A DNA stretch of 64,000 nt from an uncultured Clostridia bacterium (GTDB lineage Bacteria; Bacillota; Clostridia; Christensenellales; UBA1242): contig CAKVHT010000001.1 in assembly GCA_934754375.1 (NCBI GenBank), positions 496,001-560,000 of the forward strand, read 5' to 3'. The notes beneath the pieces are model-generated. The model had not been told where the DNA came from. It was given only the letters and a program-made list of their open reading frames with translations, and did no database searches. Shown here in pieces: positions 26,686 through 35,305 of this stretch. A program made the position numbers and the translations under genes. The number at the start of each line of letters is the position of its first letter. The first letter of the stretch is position 1.

Positions 26686-27795
26686 TTAAACTAACATATC
26701 GTTCAAAGTTACCAACCCTTGAACTGATGTCTGCAATTTATCCTTTGATGTGTCAAATTGATTTTTGAAAATATTTACATTCATGCCAGTTTGCTGTTTT
26801 AAAATTGTTTTAACACCTTTAAAATTAGCAATTCCATCACCTGTTAAATACAAATCGTAATTTTTGAAAATTGGGTCAATTGACAAAATTTCGCCGATGA
26901 TTTTTGCCAAACTTTCTATCCTGCTTTTTACAATTTGATTTGTTATATTGATAGGTGCTTTTATGCAACTGTCATGCACCCTTACTTCGTAATTTTCGTT
27001 CCTTTCTGGTTCAATTGTCAATATAATTTTGCGTTTTATAAGTTCTGCATCTTTAAAGTTCATGCCAAGCAGTTGCATAATATCGCTTGATATATGACCG
27101 CCCCCCATTGAGAACGAACTTAACAATGCCAACCCTTCACCTTTAAGCACTGCAACACTGGTTGATATATGCCCAACATCAACAACAGCAATTGGTTGAT
27201 GTGTTTCATTGTCTTGACTGCATTTTATTGCTTGCCCAAGTGCTGAACAAATAAAGTCAATGTTGTTGATGCCCAACTTGTTAAACTTGCTTGCAACCAA
27301 CTGCATAAATGAAGTTTTTGCCAATATGTAACTTGCATCAACCACCAAACTTGAAGTCTTTTTGCCAACAGGTTGCATAGTGATTGCATTATCATCAAGC
27401 ATATACTGCATTGGACTGAAATTTATAACACCATACTCTACACTATCCCCAAATCCAGCATTTGATTCAAACAAATTTGCAATGTCTGCATTCGTGATTT
27501 TGTGGGGTTCAATAAATTTCCTTGAAATCCTTTTACAAACGCACATGCAAAATTCACTTGGAACACCAACAGTGATTGAGTGGATTTTTGTATGTAATTT
27601 GTTGCAACTGGTAGCAATCAGTTCACTAAAATTAAGTTCCAAATCGTCAGGTGACAAAAACTCACCGTCCATAAAACCATCATACAAAACTGTGGCTTTA
27701 TCAACAATTTTGCTTGAGTGTTTGCCTTTGACGGTTGCGATTAAAACTAATTTAGATGAACCAACTTCCAGAAGGAAGTTCAACTTATTTTTCAC
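26686..27795 (-). CDS. ftsA: Cell division protein FtsA-like actin homologue
   Basis: 369 aa, GTG start. Actin-fold phosphate loops appear as LEVGSSKLVLI (~8-18) and AVVDVGHISTSVAVLKG; SFSMGGGHISSDIM and YLTGDGIANFKGV match FtsA blocks. The SHS2-like 1C region is present between. The C-terminus ends LVTLNDMLV without the clear amphipathic membrane helix seen in many FtsA proteins, so membrane attachment may be indirect. It immediately precedes ftsZ in a two-gene operon, which fixes the assignment. Confidence 0.88.
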   Translation of the reverse strand: MKNKLNFLLEVGSSKLVLIATVKGKHSSKIVDKATVLYDGFMDGEFLSPDDLELNFSELIATSCNKLHTKIHSITVGVPSEFCMCVCKRISRKFIEPHKITNADIANLFESNAGFGDSVEYGVINFSPMQYMLDDNAITMQPVGKKTSSLVVDASYILAKTSFMQLVASKFNKLGINNIDFICSALGQAIKCSQDNETHQPIAVVDVGHISTSVAVLKGEGLALLSSFSMGGGHISSDIMQLLGMNFKDAELIKRKIILTIEPERNENYEVRVHDSCIKAPINITNQIVKSRIESLAKIIGEILSIDPIFKNYDLYLTGDGIANFKGVKTILKQQTGMNVNIFKNQFDTSKDKLQTSVQGLVTLNDMLV

Positions 27796-27819
27796 CTTTC
27801 CCCCAATTTGTTTTATATA

Positions 27820-27848
27820 ATTATATAAAAATCAAAATTTCTAGTCAA
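27820..27848 (-). promoter_or_regulatory. Promoter of ftsA-ftsZ
   Basis: TTGACT (27848-27843), 17-base spacer, TATAAT (27825-27820), 24 bases before the GTG. Confidence 0.85.
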
Positions 27849-27896
27849 TGAATTTGCAATACTAGTTAATTAAATTTTATTAAAATTTAGTAATAA

Positions 27897-27929
27897 AAAA
27901 TCTATACCACAATATATGGTATAGATTTT
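27897..27929 (-). terminator. Terminator between divIB and ftsA
   Basis: 13-pair perfect stem (27897-27909 with 27917-27929), seven-base loop, T-rich on the minus strand; uncouples ftsAZ from the murA-divIB unit. Confidence 0.9.
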
Positions 27930-27997
27930 AAATTAAATACACAACACAATTAGTTGTTGCAAAACTTTTTGCCACAAAATGTGGTAATTTGACAAAA

Positions 27998-28804
27998 TTA
28001 GTCGTTGGGCAGATAAACAAAACTGCCATCATATTTCAAAACGATTTTGCCATGAGTATTGTCAATGTTTGCATTGTTGTAAGCGGAAAAACATTTGTTG
28101 ATTTTTACACCTGTGTTTGTTTCAGGGCAAGCAATTTCCATAACAATGCCTGTACGTGTTTTTAAAACTAGTTTTGTATATTTCACTGCACTGTTGCCCT
28201 CGTTGGTCAACTCATAGGCTTGTTCAAAATTAACCCATTCAACCAAATTGCAGATATCTGCCCTTTCCGCATATCTTGCACCCACTTTAACATTTGTGTA
28301 CATTGCAACAAACAATTTATAAGTCATATCAGCATAGGTCTTATTCAAGAAATCACGTTCATTTGTATTGCTATTGATGCCAATATCTGTTTTAATCTTT
28401 ATCAAGTTTGTTGGTTCAATTTCAGTTTTTCGCATTACTTTTAAATCTTCATCAAGGCAATAATATGTGTTGTTATATTCTGCATAAAACATTTCTTTGC
28501 GTTCACGAACACATATTTTGATTTTAACAACCGATTCTGTTTTTATTTGTGTAACTTTAATTTCAGTGTAGGTCTTTTCAATATTATCAATCGCTGTTTG
28601 CTTGTCCACCATAAATATACTGCCTCCGCATTTAATTTTTGAGGCAGTTAAAATATCTTCTTTTGTGATTGCAAAAGTCTCTGGCTGACTGACAGCAATT
28701 TCAACATCAATTTGACGCAAACGAAAAACAGCACCAAATAAAATAACTATCAGTGCTAAAATTGACAATAAAATTGATGAAATAATGATTGATTTTTTTG
28801 TCAT
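27998..28804 (-). CDS. divIB: Cell division protein FtsQ/DivIB
   Basis: 268 aa bitopic protein: TM at about 7-28, then the POTRA domain with RLRQIDVEIA and TASKIKCGGSIFMVDK (~52-67), and a beta domain containing NTYYCLDEDLKVM. It links FtsL and DivIC at the septum. The ATG overlaps the murA stop (ATGA). Sequence similarity is modest, as usual for the family; the position decides the call. Confidence 0.88.
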   Translation of the reverse strand: MTKKSIIISSILLSILALIVILFGAVFRLRQIDVEIAVSQPETFAITKEDILTASKIKCGGSIFMVDKQTAIDNIEKTYTEIKVTQIKTESVVKIKICVRERKEMFYAEYNNTYYCLDEDLKVMRKTEIEPTNLIKIKTDIGINSNTNERDFLNKTYADMTYKLFVAMYTNVKVGARYAERADICNLVEWVNFEQAYELTNEGNSAVKYTKLVLKTRTGIVMEIACPETNTGVKINKCFSAYNNANIDNTHGKIVLKYDGSFVYLPND

Positions 28805-30093
28805 AAACGTTTTATTTTAGTGCCAAGTGAAGTTAGAATTTGCTCAAAGTTTTCATATCCACGATCTATAAAATGCACATTTTTAACTGTTGTTACACCT
28901 TTTGCACACAAACCTGCCAAAACCAAAGATGCCCCACCGCGCAAATCCTTTGCAATAACATCAGCATTGTGTAACTTGCCACCAACAACACTTGCATGAT
29001 TGTTGTTAATAACTGAAATGACCGCACCCATTTTTTGCAATTCTGGCACAATCAAAAAGCGATTTTCAAAAAGGTGTTCAAAAATTTCAGTTTCACCATT
29101 AGCAACACAAGATAAAACCATCATTTGAGATTGCAAATCTGTTGCAAAATTCGGATAAAAACCAGTTGAAATTGACCCTGGCGATAACAATTTACCATCA
29201 CTTGTCAGTTTGATTATATCATTTTCAATTTCAATTTGACAACCGATTTGTTTTAATTTTTCAATTAAATTTGCAATATGATTACAATTTGCATTAGTTA
29301 AACATATTTCTCCGCCACAGATTGCCGTTGCAATAAGCAATGTGCCTGCTACAATACGGTCTTCTATCGGTGTATATTGTGTGTTTTTTAATTCACACAC
29401 CCCTAATATAGTTATTTTGTTTGTGCCCGCACCTTTTATTTTTGCGCCCATGCTTATAAGGAAATTGCAAAGGTCGACAATCTCTGGCTCTTTAGCAACA
29501 TTAGTTAAAACTGTTTTACCTTTTGTTAAACAGGCAAATTGCACAAGGTTTTCAGTTGCCCCAACACTGGGGATTTTAAGTTTAATTCTTGCACTATGAG
29601 CATTGCTTGCATCAAAACATATTTGACCGCCTATTTCGCTGATTTTAACACCCATTTGGCGCAATCCGTTTAAGTGGATATCAATAGGTCTTGCACCTAT
29701 TTTGCAACCACCTGGTTGAATGATTGTTGCGGTTTTAAACCTTGCCAACATACTGCCTAATAAAAATATAGATGACCGCATGGTTTTCATCAAACACATG
29801 TCAATATGGCTGTTATCCGCTTTGCTTGTATCTAAAATAAGCCGATTTTGAGTTTTTGTTATGTTGACCTTTAATCCTTTTAAAATTTCAAGCATATTGT
29901 CAAGGTCAGTTATATGCGGATAATCATTGATAATAACTTGCCCTGGACACATCAAACTTGCAGTTAAAATTGGAAGAGTTGCATTTTTGCTTGTTTGCAC
30001 CCTTACCCTGCCATTAAGTTGTCTGCCTCCGTGTATGATATATGTGTCAGCATTTTGACTTATGTTTTGTTTGTTTGTTTTTGCTGTTTTCAT
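28801..30093 (-). CDS. murA: UDP-N-acetylglucosamine 1-carboxyvinyltransferase
   Basis: 430 aa. Transfers enolpyruvate to UDP-GlcNAc, the first committed step of peptidoglycan. The Lys-Asn pair in TSKNATLPIL (36-37) and the catalytic Cys130 in GGCKIGARP are present, so fosfomycin would be expected to bind. An extra ~15 residues precede the usual start. No Shine-Dalgarno is visible before the ATG; TATAAA lies 5 bases upstream. Follows the ftsW terminator. Confidence 0.96.
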   Translation of the reverse strand: MKTAKTNKQNISQNADTYIIHGGRQLNGRVRVQTSKNATLPILTASLMCPGQVIINDYPHITDLDNMLEILKGLKVNITKTQNRLILDTSKADNSHIDMCLMKTMRSSIFLLGSMLARFKTATIIQPGGCKIGARPIDIHLNGLRQMGVKISEIGGQICFDASNAHSARIKLKIPSVGATENLVQFACLTKGKTVLTNVAKEPEIVDLCNFLISMGAKIKGAGTNKITILGVCELKNTQYTPIEDRIVAGTLLIATAICGGEICLTNANCNHIANLIEKLKQIGCQIEIENDIIKLTSDGKLLSPGSISTGFYPNFATDLQSQMMVLSCVANGETEIFEHLFENRFLIVPELQKMGAVISVINNNHASVVGGKLHNADVIAKDLRGGASLVLAGLCAKGVTTVKNVHFIDRGYENFEQILTSLGTKIKRL

Positions 30094-30155
30094 ATTTGTT
30101 TATATGTTTTAATCGCTGATTTTGTCTTCAGCAATCAAAAAACAATAAACATATT

Positions 30156-30177
30156 AAAAAACAGAGTTCACACTCTG
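30156..30177 (-). terminator. Terminator between ftsW and murA
   Basis: CAGAGT/ACTCTG stem (30162-30167 with 30172-30177) with a tetraloop containing the ftsW stop, followed on the minus strand by six T. Short stem, so possibly partial termination. Confidence 0.65.
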
Positions 30178-31280
30178 CTTTTAACATAATTTTTTTGCGT
30201 TTGTCTATCGACATTCAACACAATTCCTATTGCGCTCATAAAAACAAGCAAACTTGTTGAACCTGCGCTAATAAACGGCAACGGCAAGCCGGTTGGCGGG
30301 ATACTGCCAGACACAACGGCTATATTTAATAAAACCTGAATACTGATAATTGCCCCAATGCCAAAGCACAAAAAGGCTGAAAATTTATTGTTGGAACTCA
30401 AACCCACTTTAAAGATAAAAATAATAAGCACTGCAAACACAACAACCAAACAGAAACAACCAACAAAGCCCAATTCTTCAGCAATAATTGAAAAAATGAA
30501 ATCACTTTCACTGAACGGCAGAAACAATTCCGCTTGTCGGCTGTTAAACAATCCAACACCCCAAAGTCCACCACTGCCAATCGCATATAATGACTGAATA
30601 AGTTGATAACCTTCATCAAGCGGATTTTGCCAAGGATTTACAAATGCAATAATTCGATTAAGACGATACGGCTCAATAACAATAAGCACAACCACCAAAG
30701 CAATTGCAGGGATTGTGAGTAAGCCAAAAACTTTAAGGCGCAGTCCGCCAATAAACAGCATAAATATCAATGTAAATGCCACACACATAGTGATTGACAT
30801 GTTTGGTTCTAGCATAATCAATAAGCAATAAAGTCCACCAAGCATGAGTGTGATTGCAATATGTTTAAAACTGGCAAGTTTGTCTCCATCACTCAAATAA
30901 CCCGCCAAAAACAATACAAGGCAAAATTTGGCAATTTCACTTGGTTGCATTGTGATTGAGCCGATGCCTATCCAACGTGTTGCACCGTAACTTGTGCGTT
31001 TAAGCCCTGGCACAAATACTAAACACAAAAACACTAAACCAATAATATAAAATGCCCAATAAAATTTTTTGTATATCTTGTGATTAACAAATGAACAAAC
31101 AACCAAACCTATAAAACCAATCACAACACCGATAATTTGCTTTTTTAAATAAAAATAAGGATTGTTATATTGAACCGTTGCCGAATATTTGCTTGCACTA
31201 TACACCATCACACAACCAAACACAGCCAATGCTATGGTGCATGCTAAAATCACAAGTCTATTCAGTTTTTGTTGCAACAT
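30168..31280 (-). CDS. ftsW: FtsW/SpoVE/RodA-family glycan polymerase
   Basis: 370 aa with ten membrane segments. Family marks: RWIGIGSITMQPSEIAKF and the C-terminal GLPLPFISAGSTSLLV. SEDS proteins polymerise lipid II together with a class B PBP. Position after murD and near a SpoVD-like PBP favours FtsW or SpoVE over RodA; sequence alone cannot separate these. The start overlaps the murD end by 23 bases. Confidence 0.93.
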   Translation of the reverse strand: MLQQKLNRLVILACTIALAVFGCVMVYSASKYSATVQYNNPYFYLKKQIIGVVIGFIGLVVCSFVNHKIYKKFYWAFYIIGLVFLCLVFVPGLKRTSYGATRWIGIGSITMQPSEIAKFCLVLFLAGYLSDGDKLASFKHIAITLMLGGLYCLLIMLEPNMSITMCVAFTLIFMLFIGGLRLKVFGLLTIPAIALVVVLIVIEPYRLNRIIAFVNPWQNPLDEGYQLIQSLYAIGSGGLWGVGLFNSRQAELFLPFSESDFIFSIIAEELGFVGCFCLVVVFAVLIIFIFKVGLSSNNKFSAFLCFGIGAIISIQVLLNIAVVSGSIPPTGLPLPFISAGSTSLLVFMSAIGIVLNVDRQTQKNYVKSRV

Positions 31281-32562
31281 ACGCAGTTACCAAATTGTTA
31301 AAATCATTGCCACGTTCAACATAACTTTCGTATTGGTCATAACTTGCACTTGACGGCGAAAACAACACCACGTCCCCTGCTTTTGCCAAACTTACCGCAA
31401 ACTCAAATGCTGATTTTAATGTTTCAAATTTCGCAAACTTGAAGTTTGTGTTTGTTTTTTCAAGGTCTGGTGCAATTTCCCCAAATGCAACGATTTGCTT
31501 TACCCTGCCTGGCAGATGTTCAAATAATTGATTGTAGTTTAAACCCTTTTTTGAACCACCTAGCAACAATATGATAGGTGCATTGAATGATTGTACACTT
31601 GCAAGTGTTGATGCAATGTTTGTTGATTTGCTGTCATTTACAAATGTGATTTCCCCAGGGGTGTTTAAAACCGTGTTTCTAAATTTAGAAGCGGAAAAAT
31701 TTATCAATGCATGCTTGATTTTTTTGATTGGCACTTTATATATAAGACCATAACAAATTGCACACATTGCATTTTGAATATTATGCTTTCCTTTGATTTT
31801 TAACTGGTTAACATCAACCACTTTCTGCTGGCGCAAATAGATTGCACCTTTTTGATAATAGACGTCTGCCAAATGTCGATATGAATATGTAACCACGTTG
31901 CATGGATTTGTAGCATGTATATTGCTGTCAAGATTTATCACTGCATAGTCTGTTGTTTTTAGATTTGCAAAAATGTTGTGCTTTAGCCTAGAATATTCTG
32001 CCATTGTTTTATGCCTTATCAAATGGTCTGGCTGAATGTTTAAAATTGTTGCAACATGCGGTGCAAAACTTGTGGCATGTTCAAGCATAAAACTGCTTAC
32101 TTCAACCACCATTAAGCGATTTTTGCCTTCCATGACCGCTTTTGACAATGGATAGCCATTGTTACCACATGCCACTGCTTTATATTTTTGATTTAAAATA
32201 CTGGTTACCAATTCCACAGTGGTTGTTTTTCCGTTGGTGCCAGTGATGCCAACAAAATGTTTAGCATAGTGAGAAGCCAATTCAATTTCACTCATGACTG
32301 GTACAAGGTGCTTTTCTGCCATAAGCAAATTTTGGTTATCTTTTGGTATTGCAGGCGAAACCACAATCAAATCAAGGTCAGCAATCACCTCTTCGTTTAT
32401 CTCTTGCAAAACAAAGCAGTTTTTAAATCTGCGAGAGCGCAATCTGGCTGGATCATCATCAAACAAAAATACATTTGCTTTGTGCTTGACCAACAATTTG
32501 CTTGCCCATTCACCAGACATACTTAACCCATAAACTAAAACTTTTTTATTTTTAACTTTCAT
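31258..32562 (-). CDS. murD: UDP-N-acetylmuramoylalanine-D-glutamate ligase
   Basis: 434 aa. ATP loop GITGTNGKTTTVE, then SSFMLEH, ILNIQPDHL and FVNDSKSTN. MurD adds D-Glu to UDP-MurNAc-L-Ala in the cytoplasm. The ATG at 32562 follows AAAAGGTC; an upstream in-frame start (32595) lacks a ribosome site. The N-terminal domain keeps the Rossmann-type YGLSMSGEWASKLL. Confidence 0.97.
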   Translation of the reverse strand: MKVKNKKVLVYGLSMSGEWASKLLVKHKANVFLFDDDPARLRSRRFKNCFVLQEINEEVIADLDLIVVSPAIPKDNQNLLMAEKHLVPVMSEIELASHYAKHFVGITGTNGKTTTVELVTSILNQKYKAVACGNNGYPLSKAVMEGKNRLMVVEVSSFMLEHATSFAPHVATILNIQPDHLIRHKTMAEYSRLKHNIFANLKTTDYAVINLDSNIHATNPCNVVTYSYRHLADVYYQKGAIYLRQQKVVDVNQLKIKGKHNIQNAMCAICYGLIYKVPIKKIKHALINFSASKFRNTVLNTPGEITFVNDSKSTNIASTLASVQSFNAPIILLLGGSKKGLNYNQLFEHLPGRVKQIVAFGEIAPDLEKTNTNFKFAKFETLKSAFEFAVSLAKAGDVVLFSPSSASYDQYESYVERGNDFNNLVTAYVATKTE

Positions 32563-32623
32563 AAATTGACCTTTTAAAAAAATATTTTCTTTCAAATTAA
32601 TTTATTGTTCAATTTTTTGAATA

Positions 32624-33619
32624 TTACAAAAGGTAAAAAATAATACAAATTAAGCCAACGCAAAATGTCACAGCAGAATATATTGCCACAATTTTTGGCT
32701 CGCTTAACCCTGACATTTGCAGATGATGATGAAAAGGTGCCATTTTAAACACTCTCTTTTTTGTTAATTTAAAGACAATTACTTGCAAAATAACAGAAAA
32801 AGCGGAAAAAACAAAACAAACACCTAAAAGCAAAATCAGCAATTCAAATCCAATTAGGCAGGCACTTGCCCCAATATAGCCACCCAAACAAAGAGAGCCA
32901 ACATCTCCCATAAAAATACTGGCCTTGTTTGTGTTGAACATCAAAAAACCTAATATTGCCCCCATGAAAGATGCTGACATGAGATTTACATTTTGCATAT
33001 TTGTGATGATTTTCCCCGTCTCACCATTCAAATACAATTTATTTTGAACAATACATGTGATTGCAATAAACATAAGCAAATAAACAAAACTGACGCTTCC
33101 AGCAAGCCCGTCCAAACCATCTGTTAAATTCACACTATTTGTTGTTGCAACCAAAACTAAAATCACAAAAGGGATAATTAACCATTTTATATTGCAAGAT
33201 TTTTCACTAAACAACAAAAAAATATTGCCAGATTGACTGCCAAAATATATGAAAAATGCAAAAATGGTTGCAATGCCAACTTGTCCAATAATTTTTTGAT
33301 ATGCTCTCAACCCCAAATTTTGCTTATATTTTATTTTTAAATGGTCATCCATAAATCCCAGCACACCAAAAAACAGCGCAACAACAAGGCAGACAAACCA
33401 ATCTAAATCAAACTTTATAAAAGCAAAGCTCATAACCAGTGTTGTTATCATAAACACCACACCACCCATGGTCAATGTTCCATTTTTGCTTTTATGTTCT
33501 TCTACATAACCTAAAATAGTTTGACTAGCTTGTTTTTTTCTAAAAATCTTTATAATTATTGGCATGATACAAACCGAAAAAATATAACTTGCCAAAAAAA
33601 TTAATATTAACTTTACCAT
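32624..33619 (-). CDS. mraY: Phospho-N-acetylmuramoyl-pentapeptide transferase
   Basis: 331 aa, ten membrane segments. Makes lipid I on undecaprenyl phosphate. Catalytic and magnesium residues appear in FMDDHLKIK, NSVNLTDGLDGLAG, the MGDVGSLCLGG loop and APFHHHLQ. ATG at 33619 selected (AAAGG upstream); a GTG two codons earlier is less likely. Confidence 0.98.
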   Translation of the reverse strand: MVKLILIFLASYIFSVCIMPIIIKIFRKKQASQTILGYVEEHKSKNGTLTMGGVVFMITTLVMSFAFIKFDLDWFVCLVVALFFGVLGFMDDHLKIKYKQNLGLRAYQKIIGQVGIATIFAFFIYFGSQSGNIFLLFSEKSCNIKWLIIPFVILVLVATTNSVNLTDGLDGLAGSVSFVYLLMFIAITCIVQNKLYLNGETGKIITNMQNVNLMSASFMGAILGFLMFNTNKASIFMGDVGSLCLGGYIGASACLIGFELLILLLGVCFVFSAFSVILQVIVFKLTKKRVFKMAPFHHHLQMSGLSEPKIVAIYSAVTFCVGLICIIFYLL

Positions 33620-33696
33620 ATACACCTTTGTTTTTCTGCCACCATGCTACAATCCTGCTTAATAAAAGCAATCATATTTTCAGTTTTGACACTCTA

Positions 33697-35157
33697 TTAT
33701 TGTGATTGTGTCATTACCTTGTTAGTTGATTTGTTTTTAAAATAGTCATCAACAATCTTATAATCGCTAAAAAACAATTTAACACCTTTTATCTCTTGAT
33801 AATTTTCTGCCCCTTTACCCAAAACCGCCACCACATCGCCTTTGTTTGCGATGCTTAAAGCATATTCAATTGCCAATTTTCTATCTTCAATACGAACGTA
33901 TTTATCTTTATTTAATCCTGCAACAATTTGGTCTATAATCAAGGTTGGGTTTTCGTCCCTAGGATTGTCGGTTGTCACAATGGTTAAGTTGCTATATGAT
34001 GATGCCACTTTGCCCATTTCTGCCCTTTTTGTTTTATCCCTGTTGCCTCCACAGCCAAAGACAGTTATAAGTTTGTTCACTGGCAATAATTTGATTGTTG
34101 ACAAAATGTTTTTTATTCCGTCTGGTGTATGCGCATAATCAACCACAACATTAAAATTTGCTGGTATATCAAGCACATTAAACCTGCCTGGTATTGAAAA
34201 TTTTAACTTTTCAACAACTGATAAAGTCTCTTCAACTGAAAAGCCAAGTTTTGACAGCACAGTGATTGCCATAAGCAAATTGGATATATTATACTCCCCT
34301 ATTAAATTTGTGTGACAAGAATATATTTTGTCCCCTACTGAAAATTTAAAATCAGTTCCATCAAAATCCATCTCACTTGTCAACAAGGCAAAATCGCCAA
34401 GATTGCCACATGTTGTTATATCAAAGTTTGATTGCTTAAGTTCTTTAAAATTACACACAGAATTAGCCACACCACATTTTGCATGAGAGTATGAAAACAA
34501 ACTGGTTTTGCACTTGATATAGTTTTCCATATTGACAAAAAAATCCAAATGGTCTTTTGTTATATTTGTCAAACCAACAACGTCATAATATATGTTATCT
34601 ATCTTGTTCAAAGCAATGGCATGTGCGCTAACTTCCATAATGCAATACTCACAGCCATTATTGTCCATATCTTTAATAAGTTTGTGCAAATTGATTGGAT
34701 CAGGGGTTGTTAATGTCGGTGGCAACATAAGGTTGTTTATATATGTGCCTTCTGTTCCAATCATTCCAACAGTTTTGCCCATGCTTAGCAAAATTTCACG
34801 CAACAAAAAGGTTGTGGTTGTTTTTCCATTTGTGCCAGTAATGCCAACAAATTTCATTTTAGCATTATATGTTTGATAAAACACCGCACTGATATACGAC
34901 ATTGCTTTTCTTACATCTTCAACCAGTATCTGTGCCACAGGCAAATCAATAAACCGTTCCACAACCAAACACACCGCACCGTTTTCTATTGCTTCTTTTG
35001 CAAAATTATGACCATCTAATTTTGTGCCTTTGATGCAAAAATAGATGCTGTTTGAACATCTCTCTTGATAAGTGCATGATAGGCTATCAATGTCTAAATC
35101 TCGATAATTTTTGATACCTATAAATTTAAGATTTGATATGATGTCATACAATTTCAT
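33697..35157 (-). CDS. murE: UDP-MurNAc-tripeptide synthetase MurE (meso-DAP type)
   Basis: 486 aa. ATP loop GITGTNGKTTT (~109-119), DYAHTPDG and the amino-acid selecting motif DNPRDENP. DNPR predicts meso-diaminopimelate, not lysine, as the third residue of the stem peptide. Followed after 77 bases by mraY. Shine-Dalgarno GGGGGAATAG. Confidence 0.96.
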   Translation of the reverse strand: MKLYDIISNLKFIGIKNYRDLDIDSLSCTYQERCSNSIYFCIKGTKLDGHNFAKEAIENGAVCLVVERFIDLPVAQILVEDVRKAMSYISAVFYQTYNAKMKFVGITGTNGKTTTTFLLREILLSMGKTVGMIGTEGTYINNLMLPPTLTTPDPINLHKLIKDMDNNGCEYCIMEVSAHAIALNKIDNIYYDVVGLTNITKDHLDFFVNMENYIKCKTSLFSYSHAKCGVANSVCNFKELKQSNFDITTCGNLGDFALLTSEMDFDGTDFKFSVGDKIYSCHTNLIGEYNISNLLMAITVLSKLGFSVEETLSVVEKLKFSIPGRFNVLDIPANFNVVVDYAHTPDGIKNILSTIKLLPVNKLITVFGCGGNRDKTKRAEMGKVASSYSNLTIVTTDNPRDENPTLIIDQIVAGLNKDKYVRIEDRKLAIEYALSIANKGDVVAVLGKGAENYQEIKGVKLFFSDYKIVDDYFKNKSTNKVMTQSQ

Positions 35158-35305
35158 ATCTATTCCCCCTTGATTTTAAATTTAGCACAGTATATTGATT
35201 TATGAACTTTGATTACAAAATAAGGCAAAAATTGTGCTAAACTGATTTTTATTGACAACTTATGCTCCGTGTTTGATAGTTATTTTGAGTGTAATCATGA
35301 TTGTT

